A DNA stretch of 64,000 bases. Source: JACKNG01 sp050184115. Its GTDB lineage: Bacteria > Pseudomonadota > Gammaproteobacteria > Ga0077536. Location: NCBI GenBank assembly GCA_050184115.1, contig JBFXAQ010000012.1, positions 1 through 64,000 of the forward strand. Reading direction: 5' to 3'. Positions 36,888 through 44,971 of the stretch are shown here, piece after piece. A program made the translations under genes and the position numbers. How positions within the stretch are numbered: position 1 is the first letter of the stretch; each line of letters starts with the position of its first letter. Below the pieces are notes generated by a model. It did not search any database. It was not told where the DNA came from and saw only the letters and a program-made list of their open reading frames with translations.

Positions 36888-38761
36888 ATGGCTGAACGAC
36901 CTCGCCGTCTCGTTTTCCTTCTATCGTTTTTCATAGGAATAGCTGTCTCGCATGGCTCGTTTGGTCTGCGCGTGTATACGTGGACAGACAGTGACGGAAA
37001 TGTGCGATTTAGTGACACCATGCCCGTCTCGTCCGAAGCGCCCAACGGTGTCGAAGAGAAGGTCTACAGTGGGCAGGGCAACACAATGTCCTCCGAAGTC
37101 CCTGGTTTCGATAGCTCTGGGGGCTCAGGTGGCGGAAATGGTGCGGCTCCTAACGGCGGCTCCGCACGAAGTGATTCGGGAGCTATCAGCGACGGCAGCT
37201 CTAGTGGCGGCGGCGCTGGTGGCCCCAGTGCCGAGGGAAGTGCCGCTGGGGCAGGCGGTGGCTCGGGTGGCTCGGGTGGCTCGGGTGGCTCGGGTGGCTC
37301 GGGTGGCTCGGGTGGCTCGGGTGGCTCGGGTGGCTCGGGTGGCTCGGGTGGCTCGGGTGGCTCGGGTGGCTCGGGTGGCTCGGGTGGCTCGGGTGGCNNN
37401 NNNNNNNCTCGGGTGGCTCGGGTGGCTCGGGTGGCTCGGGTGGCTCGGGTGGCTCGGGTGGCTCGGGTGGCTCGGGTGGCTCGGGTGGCTCGGGTGGCTC
37501 GGGTGGCTCGGGTGGCTCGGGTGGCTCGGGTGGCGGTGGAACTCCAGCCGCACAAAGCGCCCCGGGTCCTAACGATGGTGCTCAGGGCTCTGGCTCCGGC
37601 AGTCGCCGCCGCAGCGGAGCGGATCGCGCGCGGGCCGACAGCAGTGGATTAAATCCTGGAACCGAGTCTGGTGCGGGGGGGGGGGGTAGCGGCGCTGGTG
37701 GTGTATCTGATGTGGGCGTTGACGGTGGAGATGTGGCCGATGGTGGAGGGTTGGCACCGCCACCCCCGCCAGCACCTAAGCCGCCGCCGCCAAAGCCACT
37801 CGATCCAAATGACTTCCGATTTTGCAACAAAGTAGTCCCTCCCAACGCGCACTCCCATTTTGAGCAGCAACTGGAGCAACCGTATATGCTGGGCGCATGG
37901 GCGCTGCGCAGCGACGCGGAGATTATAGAAAACGCGATCGCCCCGGCACTGCTCCAAGCGCATCGATATGATCCCGTAATCGACGGCGACAAGCTTACCT
38001 TTACTGACGCGAGCCTTGAGACTCAAGATCAACTCGAACTTAGGCTTGAAAGATCTATCGGAGAGGGCATAGACGCGCTTTTCTCGGTCCAGTGGGAGAT
38101 GCGGTTTGATAGTACCTGGAAGGAGGTACCGCGCGAGTTTTCAGATGCTCACAAGGCGATTCGGCTCGACGATAGGAGAAAGATTGCCAAGACAGATTTG
38201 CGATTTATTGAATTGCAGCTCCGTTACAGTCGGACCTCATCAACGGCCGTTGCCTTACCAACGATTCGGACTTATGGTGCGGCAACGGGTGGAGACGGGA
38301 ATCAGGACCCGTTGCGAATATTCACGGACCCGCCGGACCCGGTCGCCGGAATTTTTGATTGGCAGCCTGGCGGAGACACGAAAGCGCCGTTTTCAATACC
38401 GTACGGCGCAGCAGATCATAGAGCACCGCCTTGGCGAACATTTGTGATCCTCCCCGATCGTTGGATACGAGTTACAGAAATATTGGATTTTCGTGAGGGC
38501 GAGGGACGCTTGAAGGTGATCATGTCGGACGAATTTACAGATCCGACAGTCGTGATTGACGATCCCGAGCAGAAGGGTAAAGGGTTCTTGCTAGATCGAA
38601 ACCCGAGTCAAATAGACACGGTGCGAATTGAATTCAATTCGAGCCGCGGCTTCGTTGTGTTCGATCAACCCAAGTACATCTGGATTCGGAATTTTCTTGT
38701 GGCTGTGGATGCGGCAATTCCGCAGGGTCCGCGGCCGATACCTTCCACCTGCGCCGATTAG
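36888..38761 (+). CDS. Secreted DUF4124-type protein with long Gly-Gly-Ser repeat and ConA-like C-terminal domain; interrupted by an assembly gap
   Basis: The N-terminus is a signal peptide followed by a DUF4124-like domain (RVYTWTDSDGNVRFSDTMP). Next comes a Gly/Ser/Ala-rich segment with at least 29 GGS units, then a Pro-rich stretch (APPPPPAPKPPPPKP). A C-terminal domain of about 310 residues reads as a jelly-roll/concanavalin-like fold (WRTFVILPDRWIRVTEI, IRIEFNSSRG-like strands, YIWIRNFLVAVD). The frame before the N run and the frame after it differ only because 10 N were inserted as a placeholder. The repeat phase implies that the missing length is 8 plus a multiple of 9 bp, which restores one continuous gene. 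A G12 tract at 37675 lies in frame. A role in polysaccharide binding or cleavage is a guess. Confidence 0.75.
37257..37397 (+). repeat. 9-bp tandem repeat (GGTGGCTCG), part before the gap
   Basis: 141 bp, 15.7 perfect copies encoding Gly-Gly-Ser, ending at the N run. Perfect short repeats of this kind expand and contract by slippage and often break assemblies. Confidence 0.97.
37398..37407. other. Assembly gap (10 N)
   Basis: Ten N inside the 9-bp tandem repeat. The true length is unknown. The repeat phase on either side is compatible with 8+9n bases, not with 10. Confidence 0.99.
37408..37534 (+). repeat. 9-bp tandem repeat (GGTGGCTCG), part after the gap
   Basis: 127 bp, about 14.1 perfect copies that continue the same repeat out of phase with the 10-N placeholder. 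It leads into GGTPAAQS. Confidence 0.97.
37675..37686 (+). repeat. Poly-G tract (12 G) inside the coding sequence
   Basis: Twelve consecutive G encode Gly codons in frame. A change of one or two G would shift the frame before the Pro-rich linker and the C-terminal domain. Such tracts are typical phase-variation switches, but a sequencing-length error is also possible. Confidence 0.9.
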
Positions 38762-38805
38762 TATTTCGGTTTCGTCTGAAACGACCTTTGTAGAGGCGAT
38801 CTACC

Positions 38806-40170
38806 GTGTCTCCACGGAAGGTATTGATGCTCTGTTACTATTTCCCGCCAGCGGCAGCCAGCGGGTCAGTTCGTCCTGCGTCTTTCTGCTCATACCTGCA
38901 TCAATTTGGGTATCGCCCGCAAGTTTGGACGGCTCCGGTCCACGCAATTCATCCTCCAATTTCGGAAGATCTGTCGCTGTTAAACCTTCTGCCGCCGGAT
39001 CTTTCTATCGAGAAAATCGACTACCTCGATAGACGAAGGGTGCTTCTGTCATGGCGCAATCACCTATTTAGGCTTCGGTCTCAACCGACTTCACATTCGG
39101 ACGCGACGCCGCGAGATGAATCGGCTTCGCATGAGCGTGCTTCAAATCGGTTGGCGGCTATTCGCGATTATTGGGTTGGGCGTCTTTTCATGTTCCCAGA
39201 TCAGCAGAAAGACTGGGCAAGGAAAGTTGTACGCCTGGCGCGGAGAATCCCTCCATCTAAGCGCCCAGACGTCGTTTTCGCAACAGGTAGCCCATGGTCT
39301 TCTCTTCTGGCCGGCCAGCTGATCGCAGAGGAAATGGGCGTCCCGTACGTGGCCGATTTCAGGGATCCTTGGGCGCGAAACCTAAGAGAATCGTTACGAT
39401 CCAGATTTGATGCCGACGCTGCACGTCTCGAACGTCAGATTCTTGCATCCGCAACCAGAATAGTCGCCAATACCGATGCGTTAAGAGACTATTTTTGCGA
39501 CGTTGATGAATCGCTTCGAGAGAAGGTAGTGACAATTAATAACGGCATTAACAAGGAACTGCTTGCCGTTGCGGCAGAAGAAAGGCCTGCTGTGAAAAAG
39601 CAGGCGGCGGTGGAGTTGCATTATTTTGGAACGATCTCTCGGTGGCGAATGCCCAGGGCGCTCCTTAAGGCCTTAGACGAATTACTTTCCTCCTTGGAAA
39701 TCGATCGCGAGCGCTTTCGGGTCGTATTCACGGGAAGCTGGGCTGCGCTTGAGCCCGAATTGAAGTCTCAAATCGAACGGCTCCAGTCGGCGGGAGTGCT
39801 TGAGAAGCTTCCCGCGGTCAGCTACGACGAATGTATTCAGCGTATGCGGGTCGCAGACCATCTTCTGATACTGCAGCAAGGCTATCCGCTGCAAATTCCG
39901 GCGAAGACATACGAGTACTTGGCAATGGGACGTCCGATCGTGGTGCTTGGAGGTGAAGGCGCGACAGCGAACCTGGTCGAGAGCCGGAGAATTGGTGTGA
40001 TCTGTGAAGATTCCTTGCCTCAGATTAAGGAGTTAATTCGACGGCTTACGAGTGGTGAATTGCTCGTCCCATCCGCGAGCCCGCTTGCAGTCGCGGAATT
40101 CCATTACGAAAACCTCACGCGAAAATTAGCCGCAGTCTTTGACGACGCCATGGCAGGCATGCGTCAGTGA
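38806..40170 (+). CDS. Glycosyltransferase-like protein, GT4/GT-B family (low-GC block)
   Basis: A 454-residue protein starting at GTG (MSPRKVLMLCYYFPPAAASGSVRP). This opening is typical of GT-B transferases acting in exopolysaccharide clusters, with YYFPP and SVRP. Further landmarks are VFATGSPWSSLLAG, YVADFRDPWARN, NNGINKE and the donor-loop stretch QIPAKTYEYLAMGRPIVVLGG. The donor and acceptor are unknown. It follows the repeat-rich gene by 44 bp, and its stop overlaps the next start (GTGA). Base composition matches the rest of the low-GC block. Confidence 0.83.
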   Translation: MSPRKVLMLCYYFPPAAASGSVRPASFCSYLHQFGYRPQVWTAPVHAIHPPISEDLSLLNLLPPDLSIEKIDYLDRRRVLLSWRNHLFRLRSQPTSHSDATPRDESASHERASNRLAAIRDYWVGRLFMFPDQQKDWARKVVRLARRIPPSKRPDVVFATGSPWSSLLAGQLIAEEMGVPYVADFRDPWARNLRESLRSRFDADAARLERQILASATRIVANTDALRDYFCDVDESLREKVVTINNGINKELLAVAAEERPAVKKQAAVELHYFGTISRWRMPRALLKALDELLSSLEIDRERFRVVFTGSWAALEPELKSQIERLQSAGVLEKLPAVSYDECIQRMRVADHLLILQQGYPLQIPAKTYEYLAMGRPIVVLGGEGATANLVESRRIGVICEDSLPQIKELIRRLTSGELLVPSASPLAVAEFHYENLTRKLAAVFDDAMAGMRQ

Positions 40171-40961
40171 AACGATCTCGAAATATGCGAATAGCTATAT
40201 CGGCAATAGCCACCGTTGGCTTCGTGGCGATTATTTCTGTTGCTTATGCGCTTACGAAAGCGCCACCACCATTTGCCGACAACTTCGAGAGCGGAGCATT
40301 GGACGATCCGTTATGGCAGGTTGATAAGAAGCATGAGTGCTCAATCAGGGTCACGGAGGGTATTGCACGAACAGGCGACCATGCTCTGCAGTTTAACGCT
40401 GGGCCGGGGGCGCGGTGTGAAGTTGTGCCAAAGATATTCCGAGACCCAATCGGTAGATACCGTCGCGAGCCGTTCCAGACGGAGCGCTGGTACAGGTTCA
40501 GTACGTGGCTTTCATCGCCTTGGCCCCCGAACGAAAAGAACGAGATCATCGCGCAGTGGCACGGTACAGACGACGAATTTTTGGGAGACCGCGGACTACG
40601 GGGCCCGGCACTTGCAATTCGGATCTACGGAAATAGCTTCCACATTACACATGGCCACGATGCAAACTTTGTTAGTGAAAGACAATGGATCGCGAATCAG
40701 CGACTATGGACGGCACCAATCGAGACCGATAGATGGCTTGATTGGCTAGTGCAAGCCCGCTGGTCGTGGAAGGAAGACGGATATCTTAGAATCTGGTTAA
40801 ACGGCAAGCTTATAGTCGAACATCGTGGGCCGAATTCGTACAACGACTTACGTGGAGTTTACCTTAAACTAGGCCCCTACCACCCCGGCTTCCGCCGTAA
40901 TTTCTTGCTCGACGACGTGCATATTGGAGATTCGGAGCCAACGGCCGATACACCGCATTAA
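40167..40961 (+). CDS. Polysaccharide-lyase-fold protein (heparin lyase I-like)
   Basis: A 264-residue protein with an N-terminal hydrophobic signal or anchor (AISAIATVGFVAIISVAYA) and a single jelly-roll domain. It matches the pattern of polysaccharide lyases of the heparin lyase I type: FADNFESGALDD, EIIAQWHG, WLDWLVQARWSWKEDGYLRIWLNGK and GVYLKLGPYHP. Such enzymes cleave acidic polysaccharides by beta-elimination. Here it may trim or release the polymer made by the locus, or act only as a binding module. The GTG at 40167 overlaps the previous stop; the ATG at 40185 is an alternative start. Confidence 0.75.
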   Translation: MKRSRNMRIAISAIATVGFVAIISVAYALTKAPPPFADNFESGALDDPLWQVDKKHECSIRVTEGIARTGDHALQFNAGPGARCEVVPKIFRDPIGRYRREPFQTERWYRFSTWLSSPWPPNEKNEIIAQWHGTDDEFLGDRGLRGPALAIRIYGNSFHITHGHDANFVSERQWIANQRLWTAPIETDRWLDWLVQARWSWKEDGYLRIWLNGKLIVEHRGPNSYNDLRGVYLKLGPYHPGFRRNFLLDDVHIGDSEPTADTPH

Positions 40962-41058
40962 CTTGTTCGAAGAGCATGTGAGTACTGGTCAAACGGTACA
41001 GCGCAATGGCCGGCCTGACAAACGGGGGCTACCTGCCCCAACTTAGGATTCATTCAAC

Positions 41059-42384
41059 ATGAGAATCGCTGTATTCGGGCTCGGCTACGTCGGCTGTGTC
41101 ACCGGTGCGTGCTTCGCGCGCGCCGGCCACGAGGTCATCGGAGTCGACGTCAACCCGGTCAAGGTCGACCTCATCAACCGCGGCGAGTGCCCGATCGTGG
41201 AACCCGGCCTGCCCGAGCTGGTGGCCGAGGTCACGCGCGCGGGCAATGCCACCGGCGGCCTGTTCCGCGCGACCACCGATGCCGCGGCAGCACTCGCGGC
41301 CAGTGAAGTCTCGATGGTGTGCGTGGGCACGCCGAGCGGCGAATCGGGAGCGGTCAATCTCGATGCGGTCGGCGAGACCGTCAAGGCCATTGCCGCCATG
41401 CTGGCCGAGGGCAGCGACTACCATGTCGTCGTCATGCGCAGCACGGTGCCGCCCGGCACCACCGATGGCCTGATCGAACGCCACCCGGAGATCGCCGCGG
41501 CCGTGCGCGGCGGGCGTCTCGGCCTGGTCATGAACCCCGAGTTCCTGCGCGAAGGTTGTTCCATCGACGATTTCGTCAACCCCACCGTGACCGTACTCGG
41601 CCAGTACGACGAGCGTTCGGGCGATACCGTGGCTGCCGTCTACGCCTTCGTCGATGCGCCGGTGGTGCGCATGAGCCTGCGCTCGGCCGAGATGATCAAG
41701 TATGCCAACAACGCGTTCCATGCGCTCAAGGTGACCTTCGCCAACGAGATCGGTTCGATCAGCAAGGCGCTCGGCATCGACAGCCACGACGTCATGCGCG
41801 TCGTATGCATGGACGACAAGCTCAACATCTCGAAGAAGTATCTCACCCCGGGCTTCGCCTTCGGCGGCTCCTGTCTGCCCAAGGACCTGCGCGCGCTGAA
41901 CTACATTTCGCGCCACGGCGATATCGATCTCCCACTGCTGGACAGCATGCTGCCGAGCAACCGCAAGCTGATCGAGCGCACCGTGCAGCGCATCCGCGCG
42001 CTCGGCCAGCGGCGCATCGGCATGCTGGGCCTGTCGTTCAAGAAGGACACGGACGACCTGCGCGAATCGCCCTTCGTCACCCTTGCCGAGGCGCTCATCG
42101 GCACCGGCTACGATCTCAAGGTGTTCGACAAGAACGTCTCGCTCGCGCGCCTGATCGGCAGCAACGCGGCCTACATCCGCGAGCATATGCCGCACATCGA
42201 CGCCGTCTTCGCCGACCGGCTGGAGGATGTCGTCGCGCACGCCGAGGTGCTGGTGGTGTGCAACTACGAGGACATCTACGCCGCGCATCTCGGCGCCCTG
42301 CCGGCCGGCGTCCCCGTGTTCGACTTGGCGCGCATACCGGAGGAATTCGCGAGCCGCGAGGGTTACCACGGCCTGGCTTGGTAA
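41059..42384 (+). CDS. UDP-glucose/GDP-mannose 6-dehydrogenase family enzyme
   Basis: A 441-residue NAD-dependent sugar-nucleotide dehydrogenase. It has the N-terminal Rossmann motif GLGYVG (residues 7-12), VCVGTPSGESG, MNPEFLREG, the catalytic motif GGSCLPKD (Cys272) and a C-terminal UDP/GDP-binding domain (GLSFKKDTDDLRESP). The spacing and the KKYLTPGFAFGGSCLPKD stretch look more like GDP-mannose dehydrogenase (AlgD) than UDP-glucose dehydrogenase, but the substrate cannot be fixed by eye. It makes the uronic acid precursor of the polymer. High GC content returns here, so it starts the resident DNA after the low-GC block. Confidence 0.87.
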   Translation: MRIAVFGLGYVGCVTGACFARAGHEVIGVDVNPVKVDLINRGECPIVEPGLPELVAEVTRAGNATGGLFRATTDAAAALAASEVSMVCVGTPSGESGAVNLDAVGETVKAIAAMLAEGSDYHVVVMRSTVPPGTTDGLIERHPEIAAAVRGGRLGLVMNPEFLREGCSIDDFVNPTVTVLGQYDERSGDTVAAVYAFVDAPVVRMSLRSAEMIKYANNAFHALKVTFANEIGSISKALGIDSHDVMRVVCMDDKLNISKKYLTPGFAFGGSCLPKDLRALNYISRHGDIDLPLLDSMLPSNRKLIERTVQRIRALGQRRIGMLGLSFKKDTDDLRESPFVTLAEALIGTGYDLKVFDKNVSLARLIGSNAAYIREHMPHIDAVFADRLEDVVAHAEVLVVCNYEDIYAAHLGALPAGVPVFDLARIPEEFASREGYHGLAW

Positions 42385-42405
42385 GCGGGCGGGCGAGGCG
42401 CCGCG

Positions 42406-43662
42406 GTGAAGATCCTGTTCCTGTCCCAGCGCTTCCTGTATCCGATGGATACCGGTGGCAAGATCCGCACCGGCAAGACCCTCGAACAACTCGCGCGCAA
42501 GCACGACATCACCGTGGTCGGCAACTTCGAGGCCGCCAAGGACGCGCCGCACGAGGCGCGCATGCGCGCCGCCTGCGCCCGTTACGTGCCGGTGCCCTGG
42601 GTCGAGCCCCGCCGCGGCTCGCCGGCGTTCTTCCTGCGCCTCGCACGCAACTGCTTCTCGCGTTACCCGGTCACCGCCCTGAATGATTACTCGCCCGCGC
42701 TCGAGACGGCCGTCCTCGACACCCTGGCCGCGGACAGTTTCGACCTCGCCATCTGCGATTTCGTGCAGTCCGCGCTGTTGTTCCGCCAGGTGCGCGACAT
42801 TCCGCGCCTGCTGTTCCAGCACAACGTCGAGGCACGCATCTTCGAGCGCCACGTGAAGAACGCGCGCAACCCCGTTTCGCGCAAGTTCTGGGACATCCAG
42901 TACCGGCGCATGCTGGCCTTCGAATCTGCCCAGGTCCGTGACTTCGATGCCGTGGTTGCCGTTTCCGAGCCGGACGCAGAGGTCTTCCGCCAGGAGTTCG
43001 GCGCCGAGGGCGTCCATGCCATCCCGACCGGCGTCGATCTCGATTTCTATGCCGCCGCCGGCCGCGCCGCTCCGACCAGCACGGAGATCGTGTTCTGCGG
43101 TTCGATGGACTGGTTGCCGAACGAGGACGGCATCCGCTTCTTCCTCGAATCGATTGCGCCGCAACTCGACGGCCTGTGCCCCGACTGGCATCTGACCGTG
43201 GTCGGGCGCAACCCATCCGAGTGGCTGCGCAACGCCGCCGCCGACAGCGGGCGCGTCACGCTCACCGGCTGGGTCGACGACGTCCGCCCGTATCTCGAAC
43301 GTGCCGCGGCCTGCATCGTCCCCTTGCGCATCGGCGGCGGCACGCGCATGAAGATCTACGAGGCCATGGCCATGTCCAAGGCCGTCGTCTCGACGCGCGT
43401 CGGCGCGGAGGGACTCGACGTCACGGACGGTGCCGATATCCGCCTGGTCGACGAACCACGGGCCTTCGCCGAGGCCACAGCCGAACTGCTGCGCGACGCC
43501 GCGGCGCGTGACGCCATGGGTGACGCCGCGCGGCGACTGGTCGAGGAGCATTTCGGTTGGAGTCGGGTTGCCGAGGTCTTCAGCGACATCTGCGCGACGG
43601 CGGTCGCGCGCGGTCGCAGCCGCCTCGAAGGCACCGGCGCGGCCATCGGGGTCGCGGGTTGA
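42406..43662 (+). CDS. GT4 glycosyltransferase, XrtA-associated (stp1-like)
   Basis: A 418-residue enzyme starting at GTG. It has the opening KILFLSQRFLYPMDTGGKIRTGKTL, LLFQHNVEARIFERH, VFCGSMDWLPNEDGIRFF and the donor region VPLRIGGGTRMKIYEAMAMSKAVVST. This is the pattern of the PEP-CTERM/XrtA-associated family often called stp1. It probably adds a sugar to the repeat unit of the exosortase-linked polymer. It lies 21 bp after the dehydrogenase and in the same direction. Confidence 0.87.
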   Translation: MKILFLSQRFLYPMDTGGKIRTGKTLEQLARKHDITVVGNFEAAKDAPHEARMRAACARYVPVPWVEPRRGSPAFFLRLARNCFSRYPVTALNDYSPALETAVLDTLAADSFDLAICDFVQSALLFRQVRDIPRLLFQHNVEARIFERHVKNARNPVSRKFWDIQYRRMLAFESAQVRDFDAVVAVSEPDAEVFRQEFGAEGVHAIPTGVDLDFYAAAGRAAPTSTEIVFCGSMDWLPNEDGIRFFLESIAPQLDGLCPDWHLTVVGRNPSEWLRNAAADSGRVTLTGWVDDVRPYLERAAACIVPLRIGGGTRMKIYEAMAMSKAVVSTRVGAEGLDVTDGADIRLVDEPRAFAEATAELLRDAAARDAMGDAARRLVEEHFGWSRVAEVFSDICATAVARGRSRLEGTGAAIGVAG

Positions 43663-43717
43663 CACACCGGCGCGACAACCGGCGGGCCGGGCGGCGCAGC
43701 ATCGACGGCAGGCCAGG

Positions 43718-44881
43718 ATGAAATCGCTCTTCTGGCTCAGTGCCTGGCTGGCGCTCTATCCGTGGCTCGTCTATCCGCCGCTGCTGTGGCTGCTGGCGCG
43801 CCTGCGCCCGCGCCAAGGGCGGCCCGATGCCGATTTCGAGTTGCCTGCGCTGACCGTGGTGGTGTCCGCCCACAACGAAGCCGCCGTCATCGAGGAGAAG
43901 ATCCGCACGACACTCGCCACCGACTACCCGGCCGATCGCCTCACCGCCCTGGTGGTATCCGACGCCAGCACCGACGACACCAATGCCATCGTCACGCGGC
44001 TCGCGGCGGAGACGCCCAACGTGCGCCTGCTCGCGTTCGAGGAGCATCGCGGCAAGACCGCCGGCTTGAACCTCGCGATGGCCGAGATCGAGACTCCGGT
44101 GGTGGTGTTCACCGACGCCAATGCGATCTTCGAACCGGTTGCCCTGCGCCGGCTGGTCGAGCCGCTGGCCGATCCGGCCGTCGGCTACGTCGTCGGCGCC
44201 CAGCACTACGCGCGCGACGAGGCCGGCGCGGCGGGCGAGAACGAGGGCCTGTACTGGCGCTACGAACTGGCGTTGAAGACGCTCGAATCGCGCTTCGACT
44301 CCGTCGTCGGCGGCGATGGCGCGATCTACGCCGTGCGCCGCGAGCTCTACCGTGAACTGGCCGCCGAGGACATCAACGACTTCGTCAATCCCCTGCAGGT
44401 CATCGCACAGGGCTATCGCGGCCTGTTCCAGCCAGAGGCGCGCGCTTTCGAGGAACCGGCCGACGATTTCCTCAAGGAGTTCCGCCGCAAGCGCCGCATC
44501 GTCTGCCGTTCGTGGGGCGCCCTCACGCGCTACTGGCCCTCGCTCGACCTGCCGCGCTACCCGCGTTTCACCTTCATGCTGTTCTCGCACAAGGTCATCC
44601 GCTGGTTCACCATGCTGTGGCTGGTGCTGGCCGGCGCGGCGGCACTGGTGTTGACCGCACGCGGGGCCGGCGGCATCTACGTGCTCGCATTGTTCGCCCT
44701 TGTCGGCTTGTTTGCGCTCGGCGCCCTCGGCCGCAAAGCCGTCCATGCTGGCGAGAGCCTACCGGCCTGGCAGTCGGTGCCGTACTACTTCCTGTTGTCG
44801 AATTACGCGGCGTTGCTCGGGGTCGTCGATTACCTGCGCGGCAATCGCTACGTGACCTGGCAACACGTGCGTTCGAGCTGA
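43718..44881 (+). CDS. Processive-type family 2 glycosyltransferase (membrane)
   Basis: A 387-residue GT-A enzyme. An N-terminal membrane helix (LFWLSAWLALYPWLVYPPLLWLL) is followed by the GT2 domain with TVVVSAHNEAAVIEEKI, VVSDASTDDT, FTDANAIF (DxD-like) and VGGDGAIYAVRR. A KRRIVCRSWGAL stretch sits in the place of the QxxRW-type motif. Two or three C-terminal membrane helices follow. The shape is that of cellulose/hyaluronan-synthase-like or chain-initiating enzymes. The frame is open upstream, but only this ATG gives a proper membrane start. Confidence 0.84.
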   Translation: MKSLFWLSAWLALYPWLVYPPLLWLLARLRPRQGRPDADFELPALTVVVSAHNEAAVIEEKIRTTLATDYPADRLTALVVSDASTDDTNAIVTRLAAETPNVRLLAFEEHRGKTAGLNLAMAEIETPVVVFTDANAIFEPVALRRLVEPLADPAVGYVVGAQHYARDEAGAAGENEGLYWRYELALKTLESRFDSVVGGDGAIYAVRRELYRELAAEDINDFVNPLQVIAQGYRGLFQPEARAFEEPADDFLKEFRRKRRIVCRSWGALTRYWPSLDLPRYPRFTFMLFSHKVIRWFTMLWLVLAGAAALVLTARGAGGIYVLALFALVGLFALGALGRKAVHAGESLPAWQSVPYYFLLSNYAALLGVVDYLRGNRYVTWQHVRSS

Positions 44882-44971
44882 CATCGCATGAACGGACCTC
44901 GCGCATTGGCAGCCGGCCCGCACCGCGGGCGACGCACTGGCGCGGGCGCCTGAGGCGGGGAGCACGGCGGC

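Noticed and set aside
37257..37534. CRISPR array
   Set aside because: The 9-bp units are perfect and without spacers; this is a coding minisatellite.
36888..37652. Separate short protein ending in an Arg-Val-Ala repeat after the N run
   Set aside because: The Arg-Val-Ala reading results from the 10-N placeholder shifting the frame of the GGS repeat.
41050..43665. 871-codon open frame antisense to the dehydrogenase and stp1-like genes
   Set aside because: It spans two well-supported genes on the other strand and shows no recognisable motif.
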